IMG/VR virus record: IMGVR_UViG_3300045125_000071
Location: 1 to 64,000 of that record
Reading direction: 5' to 3' (one strand)
Length of the DNA stretch: 64,000 nt
DNA from: a virus
Each line of letters begins with the position of its first letter. The stretch's first letter is position 1. The notes beneath the pieces are model-generated. The model saw only the letters and a program-made list of their open reading frames with translations, made no database searches and was not told the DNA's origin. The translations under genes and the position numbers were made by a program. Shown here piece by piece: positions 43,936-54,154 of the stretch.

Positions 43936-44938
43936 TTTAAATGTTTTTTAATATATTTATTTATAATTTTTGGAGAACAATTATATATTTTAGATATCTC
44001 AACTTGTTTCATACCTTTATTTAAATATTCTTTAATATCTTCAATATTAAAAAAATATTTTTTTCTAACATGTTCACGACTCAATCCAAATTCTATAATT
44101 TTTTTTATTATTAACTGATATGAACATCCATAATATTCACTAATTTGTGTTACCGAATATTTTTTATTTATATATAAATCAATAAATATATTTTTATCAA
44201 TATCAAATTGATAATTTGGATTATTTTTTCCTTTGTATGTCCCGTTTTTTTTAACTTTTTCTGACCTTTTTAATAATGTTTCTTTTGATAATTGTTTTCC
44301 AAACATTGGATTATTTTGACCACTATTTAAAATACTCATCAATTTTTTTGTTTCATTGGAGTGAAAAAATTTATTTTTATGTGGGTAATATTTAATTTTT
44401 CTATTTTTATTTGATTCCGAAATTTTTTCTTCGTTTCTTCAGAATGACTAAACCCAAACCTTTTTTTTCTATTTAAAAATTTTTCTCTAACAATATTTGC
44501 CCATTGTTCATCATTCCATAATTCTTTTAATCTTTCTTTCTGTTTTTTCTTTTCTTCAGAACTTCTTTTCCTACCTTTTTGAATTATAGATATTTTTTCT
44601 TTACTTTCTTTGGTATGGTGTTTACCAAACATTGGATTTATATCTCCGCCATCTGAAATATTATATAAAAAATAATTACTTTCTCTACATTTTTTTATTT
44701 CTAAAATTTCAGATTGTAATAAATCATCATATGTTTTACATTCTTTTTATTAATAAAATATTTGGTTTTAAACTTTTTCTTGCAGTTCTTCGAACCAATT
44801 TTTAATATATAGATTGGTTGGTTTTTTTAAATGCGCATTCAATCTACTTTTTAAACTACCAGTAGTTATACCAATATATTTCAAATCATTATATATTGGA
44901 CAATATAAACCATATAAATAAAATTTCTTATTGTTCAT
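43932..44938 (-). mobile_element. GIY-YIG homing endonuclease with NUMOD3 repeats (frameshifted)
   Basis: Starts at the ATG at 44938: FYLYGLYCPIYNDLKYIGIT is the GIY-YIG core, followed by GSLKSRLNAHLKK (the R of the family). After an indel near 44768 it continues as DDLLQSEILEIKKC, then YNISDGGDINPMFGKHHTKE (NUMOD3), ORF 44339-44632 with a second NUMOD3 (FSHSEETKKK), and ORF 43932-44342 with a third (NPMFGKQLSKET) and two helix-turn-helix-like segments (YSVTQISEYYGCSYQLI, and MKQVEISKIYNCSPKI). About 330 residues. A free-standing homing nuclease like T4 Seg proteins is likely. It sits precisely between two genes. Confidence 0.85.
43958..43965 (-). promoter_or_regulatory. TATAAATA late-promoter-like motif
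   Basis: The minus strand reads TATAAATA, the T4 late-promoter core, 22 bases upstream of the ATG at 43935. It lies inside the 3' end of the homing endonuclease gene. In such AT-rich DNA chance matches occur, so the call rests on spacing and on similar sites at 44945 and 58420. Confidence 0.35.
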
Positions 44939-44944
44939 ATAATA

Positions 44945-44952
44945 TATAAATA
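44945..44952 (+). promoter_or_regulatory. TATAAATA late-promoter-like motif
   Basis: TATAAATA on the plus strand, 44 bases before the start of the SNF2-type helicase gene, in the short divergent gap between that gene and the homing endonuclease. It matches the T4 late consensus, but a helicase is an early or middle function in T4, so this is tentative. Confidence 0.3.
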
Positions 44953-44996
44953 GTTGAAAATGACATTGTAATTATATATATTTAATATGTTTTATT

Positions 44997-46736
44997 ATGA
45001 TACCTGAAATTGAAGCAAAAGAAATTTTAGAAAGTTACGATGGAAGTAATAACCAGTTGTTGGAATGGAAATTAAAATTTACAAATATAAAAAATTTTAA
45101 ATTAACAAGACCACAGGCGGATTATGTTTTGAAATACCATAATCAACAACCAAAAGTTGCGAAAAAATACCTTAATATTGTAGAAGGATTTGGTAAAAAA
45201 ATTATGGAAGATAAATTATTACCAGAACCACCAGAAAAAATATGGTGTGAAAAATTATTATGCGAAAGCGAAAAAGCATATCATTTATGGGGTCGAGTAA
45301 TTGAATCTGAAAAAAACTATGCATTCTGGATACCTAAAACAGCAATAATACAAGAAGAAAAAAATTAGATAGGGAAGTGGACTACAATAAATATTCTGCA
45401 AGGCCGCCATTGGAACATCAAAAAGTTGCGATAGAAAAGTTATTGGCGAATAATAGATATATTTTAGCTGACGATATGGGGGTGGGTAAAACGACCTCTG
45501 CTGTTATAGCATCACTTGAAAGTGAGGCGAAAAAATATTAATAGTATGTCCAGCATCATTGAAGATAAACTGGAAAAGGGAAATTGAAAATTACACTGAT
45601 AAAAGAATTTTTATAATTGAAGGTAGAAAATGGGGTTCTACTTTTGATTATTACATAATAAATTATGACATCATAAAAAATTACCATAGTACAGATAAAT
45701 CAGAAGATAGTGATGATTACAAATTATTGGTAAATGCTGGATTTGATTTAGCCATTGTTGATGAAGCGCATTATTTATCAAATCCGCAAGCAAATAGAAC
45801 AAAATTATTAAATGATGTTTTAAGCAAAATACCAAAAGTGTGGTTATTGACAGGTACTCCGATGACATCAAGGCCCATAAATTATTTTAATTTGCTTAAA
45901 ATTGTAAATTCTCCATTATCATTAAACTGGCAAACCTATGTTAAGAGATATTGTAAAGGTTATCAATTTAAAGTTGGTAATCGAAAAATATGGAATACAA
46001 GTGGTGCAAGTAATTTAGATGAATTAAGAGAATTAACAAAAAATATTGTATTAAGAAGAATGAAAACCGATATTTTGGATTTACCTGAAAAAATTATAAA
46101 TCCAATTTATTTGGAATTGAAAAGTACATTCTACGATGAAGAACTTGAAGAGTTTATGAGAATAAGTGAAGATAAGAAAAAGGATGAGAGTATAACTGTT
46201 ACATTAAATAGATTAATGAAAATTAGACAATTAATTGCAATGGAAAAAATTCCATATACTTGTGAATTAATTGATAAAGTTTTAGAACAAGATAAAAAGT
46301 AATTGTTTTTACAAATTTTACTAATGTTCTTGATAGTTTACATGAAAAATATAAAAAAAATTCTGTAGTTCTTGATGGTAGAATGTCAAAGGAAAAAAGG
46401 CAAGATAGTGTAGATAAATTTCAAAATAACGATAAAATAAAAATTTTTATATCAAATATCATAGCAGGCGGTGTTGGCATAACATTAACTGCTGCCGAAA
46501 CCGTAATTATGAATGATTTGTCTTTTGTTCTCCGCACATCATTCTCAAGCAGAGGATAGGGCGTATAGATATGTGGCAAAAAATTCTGTTCTTGTTTACT
46601 ATCCAATATTTGAAAATACAATAGAAAGGATTGTTTATAATATCTTACAAAAGAAAAAAATATTATCGACCAAGTTATGGGTGATAGTGAATACTCTGAA
46701 TCATTTACCAGGGAGTTGATTGATGAAATTTTTTAA
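44997..46736 (+). CDS. SNF2/SWI2-family DEAH helicase (frameshifted)
   Basis: The first ORF (44997-45368) is an N-terminal domain (PEIEAKEILESYDGSNNQLL). After an indel near 45370 the helicase core follows: ARPPLEHQKVAIEKLL, motif I ILADDMGVGKTTSAV, LIVCPASLKINWKREI (Ia), DLAIVDEAHYLSNP (II, DEAH), WLLTGTPMTSRPINYFNLL (III) in ORF 45559-46302. After further indels near 46302 and 46540: VIVFTNFTNVLDSLHEKY (IV), FISNIIAGGVGITLTAAETV (V), and SQAEDRAYRYVAKNSV (VI). The order and spacing are those of SNF2 proteins such as SMARCAL1 and phage UvsW-like enzymes. Likely fork remodelling or recombination. About 575 residues, stop at 46736, on the plus strand against most neighbours. Confidence 0.85.
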
Positions 46737-46931
46737 ATTTATAAACCCATCATCAATAATTTTATCCAAGTTTTTGTCTTTTGGATTACAAATGAATACG
46801 GTAAAAATATATTTACCATCTACCATTTTATAATGTGTAGAATTAATATCGGATTGTGTATCAATTTCAAATATTATTTTTTTATCAAAACAATATGTGG
46901 CTATTTCATTTATGGTTTTTTCTGATAACAT
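46701..46931 (-). CDS. small hypothetical protein convergent with the helicase
   Basis: 76 residues: EKTINEIATYCFDKKIIFEI, then HYKMVDGKYIFTVFICNPKD. Alpha/beta, no motif recognised. Its 3' end overlaps the helicase 3' end by 36 bases in the opposite direction. Codon use and composition look like genuine phage coding sequence, and it has its own upstream gap shared divergently with the gene at 46971. It is the only minus-strand gene between two plus-strand genes, so it is kept with moderate confidence. Confidence 0.5.
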   Translation of the reverse strand: MLSEKTINEIATYCFDKKIIFEIDTQSDINSTHYKMVDGKYIFTVFICNPKDKNLDKIIDDGFINLKNFINQLPGK

Positions 46932-46970
46932 AATGTTAAATATAAACTATTTATTGTAATAAATAAAGTT

Positions 46971-48099
46971 ATGAGTACAGTAATCACACAGACAGAAAAA
47001 GAGAAATTATATACACAAATCTTCCATTTGCTTGGTATGCCAGTTCGTGGGGTTGAATTGACGGAAGAACAAATGGACTCATTTTTTAGAATTATCTATG
47101 AATGATTATGAGCAATATGTACATAATTGGCTTATTGAATCTCAGTGGTCTTCTTTGGTAAATGTCGATGTTGATACAATATCATTAACGAGGGCGTTTA
47201 CCACAAGAAGCCCCTTGATTATGAAACACAATACTCTTATGCATATTCTAAAATTGTCGGTCTTCAGGCTGGTGGACCATGGGAATTAAAAGATTACATT
47301 GAATTAAGTGCGAACACACAAACATATATTATACCAGCTGGAAGAGAAATTAATGAACTCTTATGGTTTACAAGAGCAGAATTGACAGATAGTATCGTAG
47401 ACCCCTTTTTAGGCGGTTTTGGCGGTCTTGGTGGCGTTGGATTTGGTGGTGTGGGTGGTTTTGCTCAGATTGGTACATCGGGCTCTTATTTCATGCTACC
47501 AGCGTTTGATTTGTTATTGAGAATGCAAGATAGAAGCATGAAAAATAAATTGATTGGCGGTGAATTAACGTACAGAATTACTGCTGGACCAAATGGTACT
47601 AAATTGGTTCATTTATATAACACACCTGGCGGTAGATTTGACTTCGGTTCAATACAACAACATAATTATAAAGTTTGGTATTGGTACTATGAAACCACCG
47701 ATAATAGGGATGAATGTTTGGCCCAAAATAAAGATATTGTAAAATTACCCTCAGATGTACAAACAGAAGGGATATTGTGGTCTGATTTAAATAGACCTGC
47801 ACAAAACTGGGTTAGAAGATATTTGATGACCTATGCCAAAGAAGGTTTGGCAAGAATTTGGGGTAAATTCTCTGGTGAATTACAAGTTCCAGACAGTACT
47901 GTTAAATTAGATTACAATAGTTTGTTGACTGAAGCCTAAAGACGACAGAATGAAATTAATTGAAGAGCTTATAGGTGCTGAAGGTATCTTAACAAGACTC
48001 AGACCCGAAAAACTCATGGAAAGAAGAAAGTTAGAGGCAGAGAATCTGAATGGTGCAATGAAATTCAGAGCAATGCCTGTTCCTATCATTCCTATTTAA
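46971..48099 (+). CDS. virion (neck-type) protein with glycine-rich segment (frameshifted)
   Basis: Starts STVITQTEKEKLYTQIFHLL, then GMPVRGVELTEEQMDSFF. Indels near 47085 and 47205 link to MNDYEQYVHNWLIESQWSSL and then TQYSYAYSKIVGLQAGGPWE, followed by ORF 47382-47939. The middle has a glycine-rich loop GGFGGLGGVGFGGVGGFAQ (about residues 140-160). The C-terminal part continues past a stop at 47937 in another frame (RMKLIEELIGAEGILTRLRP) to the true stop at 48099. About 370 residues. I recall homologues among structural proteins of T4-like marine phages, possibly neck proteins; the exact gp assignment is not made. It shares a terminator with the polymerase gene. Confidence 0.65.
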
Positions 48100-50992
48100 A
48101 CGAAAATAGCGTGTGCAATAGTGTCGCTATTTTCTTCATTAAAAATTTCATCTTCATTGTTTTTAACATGGCTTTGATTATTATCCAATAGTTTTCTATT
48201 ATGGTCAATCCATGATTGGTCAATATATTTTAAACTATCTTCTACATACATAAAATATGGGTCTATACCCATTTTATTCCAAAACAAAACTTCACTATCC
48301 GACAATGTTAAAACCTCATCCAACTTGTCTTGGTTTTCAGGTTTTAATGGATGACCATTCACCAATTTGCACTGGTGTTTTGTGAAATATTGTCTGTTTT
48401 TAGGGTCATCAATAAGTATATCTTCTCTTATTTCGGGTTTAAATACCACGAGCAGAGGTTCGATTCTTTTATTGAAAATTTCAATATATCTTGCAACATT
48501 ATAATCACCTTTCATATCGGGATTTTCCATGATTTCTTTTTCTGGAATCATATAGAGAATTAATCTCTAATACCCTATAATTATCTGGCATAGGTATCCC
48601 ATGAGTTGACTCATATTCTTTTTTCTCTTTTTTTGTCCACTTATTTTTCATGTTGACATCACCAGAACCTTTTTTGTTCCGTTATTAACATAGAATATGG
48701 TTTCACCCAAATTTGCTGGGTAGTTATTTTGTATTACTAATTCCATATGTGCTTGCCTGGACATTGGTGTTCCCGCTTTTGTTACTTTCTTAATATGTTT
48801 TCCGTAATCATCAACTGATTGTTTCACACGAGCTTTGTTAGCAATTTTAGCCAATGGTATCTCTTTGTTATGAATCTTTTCGATGTATGAATAATACAAT
48901 TCAATGAATGATAAACCATCACCATTTAACAAGTGCTTTAATCCTTCATCCAAAAAGTCTGCAACATATTGTTGTAACTTCTTTGACTTAATAGTATTAC
49001 CTGTAAGTTTAATTTTTTCTTTACCTTTTTTAACAATCTTAATGATGTAGTTTTTCTTTGAAACATTTATTGTTGCTGGGGCAATATAGTCAATATCTAA
49101 ACCCATTTCATCTCTCATGAATATGTCATTGAATTCAGCAACATCAGCAGCAATTCCTTCATATAACTTACCATTTTCAACCAATTCATTCAACCCCTTT
49201 CCAATATATGTGTGTGTTTCAACGTCTGGTGGTGTTTCAAAGTTCACACCATCAGTGTCCATAACCAATGCTTTATAACCTTTTTTCATGAAAAACATAA
49301 TCATCATCCTCAAGCATTGTCTTCCAATACAAGTTGTCATTTCACCAAGATTCATATCACCCCATGGGAATACGTGAGGTGCCGACAATGAGCCGAAAAA
49401 CGCGTTGATGAAGATTTTGATTGGTAATTGTTTTCTATCATACATTTCTGACATTGTGGGGTCAGAATCTTTTAATTCGGAAGTTAACCTTTTATATTTG
49501 ATACGAATGTTTCTAAAATAACCCAGCATTGTTTTTAGTGCACCCAAGATATCACAATCAGGAAATATGTCATAGTACAGCTCAATAGACGGGTATAGAG
49601 AAGCAAAGTCAAACTTTACAATATTTTTAGAATATCCAACATTCAGTAACCTAGATAGACCACCAGTAATCTTTCTTTTTCATCTTTAAGTGGAATCGGT
49701 AAATTATTCTCGTAAGACCAAGCAACCATAATTAGTCTCCACAATGACGCTGTACCCATCGTGGCAACTTTTTCATATGTTGTTGGGACAAGTTTTGAAA
49801 GCAAAAAAGTTGATTGACTAAAAGAATCGTCAACAATCATTGTTTCATACAAGTCGTCATCAAGATATTGTTCTACAATTTTTTGACCTGACCATATTTC
49901 ATATGATTTCGGATACTTTTGTAGTAAGTTTTCAGTACCAGGGGTACCAATCTTTTTGTATTTACCTGTTTTAGGATTTACATAATAACTCTCATCATCC
50001 AAATAAATTTTGCTGATTTTATCACCATCAACATATACACGATTTGGTTTTTCTTTTTCAAGAAACTTTGTAACGTACTTTAACCCCCAAGATTTAATTT
50101 CTGAATTTATCGCTTGTGCTCTTCTAACTGAATGTGCGATATCTATAATGTTAAAACCAAATAAAATATGTTGGGTGTATTTTTCAACTTCATTACCTAA
50201 TTTTAATACACCCTCTCTTTCTTTAATTGGTTTATTGGTTATAATACTTGTTAATTTGTCAACATCCAAACCTAACAATTCTGCTCTTTTTAAAATAAAA
50301 GGCAAGTCAAAAGAGGCGGAGTTGTAACCACCAATAATTGTTGGTTTTAATAATCTAATAGATTCAAAAATTCTATTATACATAATTTTTCACCATTTTC
50401 ACCATACGCTGGTATTGTTTTTTTGTACCCTCTATTATCTTTAACACCAATTAATATTATTTTATTGACATTAGGGTCTAGTCCAGTTGTTTCAATGTCA
50501 TATACAAATCGATGAACATCTGAATAATCTTCTATCCCCTTAAATAACTTTTTTCTTTTGAATAAGAAATTGTTCAACTGGAGATAATATTGTGAAATGT
50601 TTTTTATAATTTTCATTCCACGGGTCAATACCACCATTCTTAAAAAATTAATCATGTGGGTATAAGTTTTAATACATTTAATTAAAAACTTATGCCCATT
50701 TTCTAACCTTTTGTCACCATGAGTATTTAATTTTTCAATTAAAATACCATAATGACTCATCATTTTTTTAATTCGGATTTATTTCCTCTGTAAAAATTTA
50801 ATTCAGACAAATCCCCACACACATAAATGGTGTAAATGTGTCTGGTTTTGTTATCTTACCTTGTTCTGGGTCCTGAATGATTTTATGAATTAGATGATTC
50901 TTATAGTCATATTCAACACCAACAATATATTTTTCATTATCCTCACCATCCAAAAATTTTTCAATAATTTCTTGTGAAATGACATTAGACAT
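48096..50992 (-). CDS. gp43: family B DNA polymerase (frameshifted)
   Basis: Starts at 50992 (SNVISQEIIEKFLDGEDNEK). Exonuclease motifs: Exo I VHRFVYDIETTGLDPN (ORF 50347-50763) and Exo II GGYNSASFDLPFIL (ORF 49643-50383). Polymerase motif A is IVKFDFASLYPSIELYYD near 49.6 kb. ORF 48648-49547 has the motif B region (QLPIKIFINAFFGSLSAPH) and motif C as VMDTDGVNF, with DTDG rather than the usual DTDS. The C-terminal ORF 48096-48551 (YIEIFNKRIEPLLVVFKPEI) holds the thumb and tail. About 960 residues, against 898 for T4 gp43, with five or more indels, including one in the B-motif-to-thumb linker near 48.6 kb. This is the main replicative polymerase with proofreading. It is downstream of small virion genes on the same strand. 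Confidence 0.92.
48102..48134. terminator. bidirectional terminator between convergent genes
   Basis: A perfect 10-bp stem, GAAAATAGCG with CGCTATTTTC, has a 13-base loop and A/T tracts on both sides. It starts 3 bases after the stop of the plus-strand virion gene and overlaps the 3' coding end of the polymerase, so it serves both convergent transcripts. Confidence 0.8.
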
Positions 50993-51062
50993 AAATAATT
51001 CAATATTTTATATAAAAACCAAAATAGTTAGAACATGCAATCTAAAGAAAAATATTCGCAAA

Positions 51063-51431
51063 TCAAACAATGTTGATAAACAATTTTTCTCTAATTGGTA
51101 AAATCAATTTTGTTGTTGGATTTTGGTCTGTATCAAGGAATTGAATAATTATTTTTCCTTCAAAACGGCCTTTTTCTGCTGTCTGTAATTCAGTAAATCT
51201 GTATACAATATAATACTCGTCTGTTGTATTTTGGAATTTTTTTGTTCTTGTTGTGATACTACATTCTTCATCTAATATAACAGGAATATCTGTTTTAATA
51301 TCATACATTTCAAATGTTATATTAGCATTTTCTAACATATCATTCATAGATGATTTATCATTTTTTCCATCATCAATCATTCTTAATTTCAGTATGGGGT
51401 CACTAGCACCCTGTCTAATAAAAAATTCCAT
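51063..51431 (-). CDS. conserved virion-type beta-sandwich protein, unknown function
   Basis: An intact 122-residue protein: FFIRQGASDPILKLRMIDDG, ENANITFEMYDIKTDIPV, then TTRTKKFQNTTDEYYIVYRF and GRFEGKIIIQF, ending LPIREKLFINIV. The alternating strands and the R-Q-G-A-x-x-P-x-L-x-x-x-[ML] start recall the N-terminal immunoglobulin-like domain of baseplate/receptor-binding adaptor proteins, but this is only a pattern impression. It lies between fibre-type genes and the DNA polymerase on the same strand, 70 bases upstream of the polymerase start. 51432-51580 holds no gene. Confidence 0.65.
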   Translation of the reverse strand: MEFFIRQGASDPILKLRMIDDGKNDKSSMNDMLENANITFEMYDIKTDIPVILDEECSITTRTKKFQNTTDEYYIVYRFTELQTAEKGRFEGKIIIQFLDTDQNPTTKLILPIREKLFINIV

Positions 51432-51580
51432 ATACTATAAATATAGCACCTAATGGATATTTTTTTAATATTTTTATGATAAACTTATACAAAAGAACAC
51501 AGGAAGGGTAAGGAGGCCTTTCACCCCATTTTCCGTAGATTTGGATATTATAAATAAATATTGTTAAAAAGTAAATTGTT

Positions 51581-51718
51581 TTATAATGATGATTCTATAG
51601 TAAACATAGTAGCATCACCATTATTATTTATCCAATTTATTGCATCAGTTATGTTATCAAATTCCAAATTTGGAACTACCAATGGTGTTTCTTTTCTTAA
51701 ATCAATTATATAGTACAT
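51581..51718 (-). CDS. small protein coupled to the fibre-type gene
   Basis: A 45-codon gene: MYYIIDLRKETPLVVPNLEF, then DNITDAINWINNNGDATMF. It begins one base after the stop of the Thr/Pro-rich fibre gene (TAACATG), a clear translational-coupling arrangement. The short alpha/beta protein has no recognised domain. The frame is clean and the composition matches neighbouring genes, so it is probably real. Confidence 0.55.
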   Translation of the reverse strand: MYYIIDLRKETPLVVPNLEFDNITDAINWINNNGDATMFTIESSL

Positions 51719-51719
51719 G

Positions 51720-52648
51720 TTATGAGAATGTTATTGTTATTGTTTGTGTTGGGGCATTGCAAGTTGATTGGTTTGTACCACCCCAGTTTGCGTTTCTTAT
51801 AAATGGTCTCATTGTATATTTCCCAGCGCCACCACAAGCACATAAACCATCGTTGGTAAACTCAATAGCATTGGCTGGTGTTGGAGATGTTACACTACAG
51901 TTTTGTGCTACACGCCAAGTATTGCTGCCGATTACAACCGATACGCTTGTGCCTGTTGTGCCTGTCCTAAGTGCATTTGCTAATGTTTGTACATTACTTG
52001 CGTGTGATACCGTTATACTACTACCATTTGAGCTTGACCATACAAATTGTGTGTAAGTTCCTGTTAATTGTCCCCTAAATGTTGTCCACGCATTTTCTAT
52101 TGTTGTACCAGGACTTACACCATTTGTAAATGTTTGCGGAAAAGTTACACCCGTACTTTGTGTTGGTGTCACACTTGGTGTTGGTGTATTGGTTGTTGTA
52201 ACAGTTGGTGTTACGGTTGGTGTTGGCGTATTTGTCCTAGTTTGTGTTTGTGACGGTGTGACAGTTGGAGTTGGTGTGGCAGATTGTACTGGTGTACTGC
52301 TTGGTGTAATATCAAATATATCAGATGTTGTCAAATCAGATGATGTTACCCACATATTTGATTGATTGTCTGCCCAAGCCAATACATCAGATATTGTACT
52401 ACCAGTTGAACCAAAGATTTCAAAAAATAAATGCATTGTAAATCATCATTTGCAACATGAATACTTGGTCCCTGGAACTCTTTTGCGACATATATTGTAT
52501 ATCCACCTACTGGTGGAGTAATCCCATTATAAAATCCAGTTATATTTGTTGGGCCATAATCCGCAGCACCACTTACACCAACACGAAAATTTTCTCCTTG
52601 TTGTGGATAAGATACTACTTGTTGTACCTGATTTTATGTAATTGGGCA
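51720..52648 (-). CDS. Thr/Pro-repeat fibre-like protein (frameshifted)
   Basis: The likely start at 52648 (MPNYIKSG) leads, after an indel, to QQVVSYPQQGENFRVGVSGA, NGITPPVGGYTIYVAKEFQG and, after another near 52436, ORF 51720-52436. This has FGSTGSTISDVLAWADNQSN, then a linker of TPTPTVTP-type repeats (about 52145-52300) and a C-terminal domain, VSPGTTIENAWTTFRGQLTG, with Cys-containing strands (NDGLCACGGAGKYTMRPFI). About 305 residues. Thr/Pro linkers join domains in secreted adhesins of Bacteroidota and in phage fibres. A similar linker is present in the gene at 53230-54154. Confidence 0.62.
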
Positions 52649-52733
52649 TGTTAAATTTTATAAAAATAAATATCTTAATAATTTTTATACTATACTTAAA
52701 AGATATTTATTAATGACAAAAAAATAATATAAC

Positions 52734-52925
52734 ATGGAAAACGGAAAATTATTTAGTTTTATTGGTTCTTTTATTAGTCATGGCTATTGCCATCGGAATC
52801 TTCTTTATGTTAATGGAAAAGGAAATGCCCCAGTCAAATAGGGAATTATTAATTGCCTTTGTTCTGTATTATTCGGTGCAATGGCCACATCAATTAAAAA
52901 AATAACTGGAGACAATGAAAAGTAA
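52734..52925 (+). CDS. small membrane protein (frameshifted)
   Basis: The ATG at 52734 gives MENGKLF. After an indel in a T run, the frame continues as LVLLLVMAIAIGIFFMLMEK, a transmembrane helix, then MPQSNRELLIAFV and, after another indel, SVLFGAMATSIKKITGDNEK. About 64 residues with one or two hydrophobic segments and a basic end. Its stop overlaps the next gene's ATG by 11 bases. A two-helix membrane protein next to a single-anchor coiled-coil protein could be a holin with a spanin-like partner. That is inference from size and topology, not from homology. Confidence 0.45.
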
Positions 52926-53223
52926 GGAATTTATCATTATGACTATTGCATCCCTATTATTATTAGGGTTTGTAGTGTATATGTTTAATTATTCATTCAA
53001 AATGACAAAAACAGGATTAATTCGTCAAGATTTACAAAACGATAGTGTCTTGATGATACAAAACAATCAATTAAAATCATCAGATTCTTTGTTAAATGTT
53101 AATGATGACCAATTAAATATCAAATTGGACAACCATGAAACAAGATTAAGAAAATTGGAAACCAGAAAACCAATTGTTAGAAAAGACACCGTGTTTTTAG
53201 TCGGTGAACAAATTGGGGAATAA
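52915..53223 (+). CDS. single-pass membrane protein with coiled-coil domain
   Basis: Intact, 102 residues. Residues about 6-27 (FIIMTIASLLLLGFVVYMFN) form a transmembrane helix, followed by a hydrophilic, helical outside or periplasmic part (QNNQLKSSDSLLNVNDDQLN, then HETRLRKLETRKP). The N-terminal anchor with a following coiled coil is the topology of i-spanin-like or Rz-like proteins, but length and sequence do not prove it. It overlaps the preceding membrane protein gene and ends within a strong terminator. Confidence 0.6.
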   Translation: MKSKEFIIMTIASLLLLGFVVYMFNYSFKMTKTGLIRQDLQNDSVLMIQNNQLKSSDSLLNVNDDQLNIKLDNHETRLRKLETRKPIVRKDTVFLVGEQIGE

Positions 53224-53243
53224 TCTATATTAGGTTATTCCCC
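53215..53243. terminator. bidirectional terminator between convergent genes
   Basis: A perfect 9-bp stem GGGGAATAA/TTATTCCCC with an 11-base loop, followed by ATTTATTTTTT on the plus strand. The stem includes the stop codon of the plus-strand membrane protein gene and the 3' end of the minus-strand lectin-like gene, so both use it. Confidence 0.85.
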
Positions 53244-54154
53244 ATTTATTTTTTAAGTAAGTTTCTGTATTTGTTATTTCAGTATTTGTTAATGCTTTTG
53301 TATAAAGTAATAATTCACCAATATAACCATCTAAATCTTCTGTTGCATCTGCGGTTTCACCTATGTAGAATACAGATGTATCAGAACTTGTTTGTTCCAC
53401 TTGGATTTTGTGAAAATGTCAATGTTCTATCTACACCATCAATTCTAAATTTCAACCTATTACTTATTTCCTGTTTGTGTCCCATCAAATACTGCGGTAA
53501 ATACATGAAACACTGTTGTTATTGTAACACCACTTGTTTTCCCAAACCTTGGCCCATACCAATTTGATAATCACCGCTTCTTATTGATAACCAATTTGCG
53601 TTTCTTTGTGCATTATTAGTACCTAATTGAGTCAAGGTATTTGTTGCAGATGCGTTGTTAAATCTACCCACAATAATCATGGTTGCACCTGTCAATGATT
53701 GGAAATTTGTTATTGGATTAATGGTAAACAAATCATTATCACCATCGAAATAAGCAACATCTTTCCCATTTTGAAAACTTGTTACCTGTTTTGGTCTTTT
53801 ACCACCAGTTGAGTTAGCTGGTTTAACAGTACCCGTAGATTTGTCATTTACAGAGTTAATATCTGTACCTGTCCCTAATGTAATGGTTGTGTTGTCAGAA
53901 AAATCATACCAAACTTCCAAAGTTGGGTCATTAGCAACAGGTGGTGGTATTGTACTTGTTGATGGTGTAATTGTTGGAGTCACTGTATTGGTCGGTGTAA
54001 CACTTTGTGTTGGAGTCACTGTATTGGTCGGTGTTGGAGTAGGAGTGTTAGTCGGAGTATTGGTAGGTGTTGCAGTAGGTGATATCACCTGGTTTGGTTT
54101 TCTTTTTCCAAATCTATTACTGCTACCCCTAAATGATGATATTCTATTTATCAT
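53230..54154 (-). CDS. LamG/concanavalin-like fibre protein with Thr/Pro linker (frameshifted)
   Basis: The likely start at 54154 (MINRISSFRGSSNRFGKRKP) overlaps the stop of the fibre gene upstream (ATGA). A linker of TPTNTPTNTPTPTPTNTVTP-type repeats follows at about 53935-54085. The C-terminal domain begins LEVWYDFSDNTTITLGTGTD and contains DVAYFDGDNDLFTINPITNF, GATMIIVGRFN and, across two indels, RLKFRIDGVDRTLTFSQNPS with LDGYIGELLLYTKALTNTE. This is the jelly-roll layout of concanavalin-like/LamG domains, which often bind glycans. About 305 residues. It probably decorates a tail fibre and helps recognise host surface sugar. Confidence 0.7.

Noticed and set aside
51640-52056. 138-codon plus-strand ORF opposite the Thr/Pro fibre gene
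   Set aside because: It overlaps the Thr/Pro repeat and the real minus-strand gene plus the small gene at 51581-51718; its composition is that of an antisense shadow.
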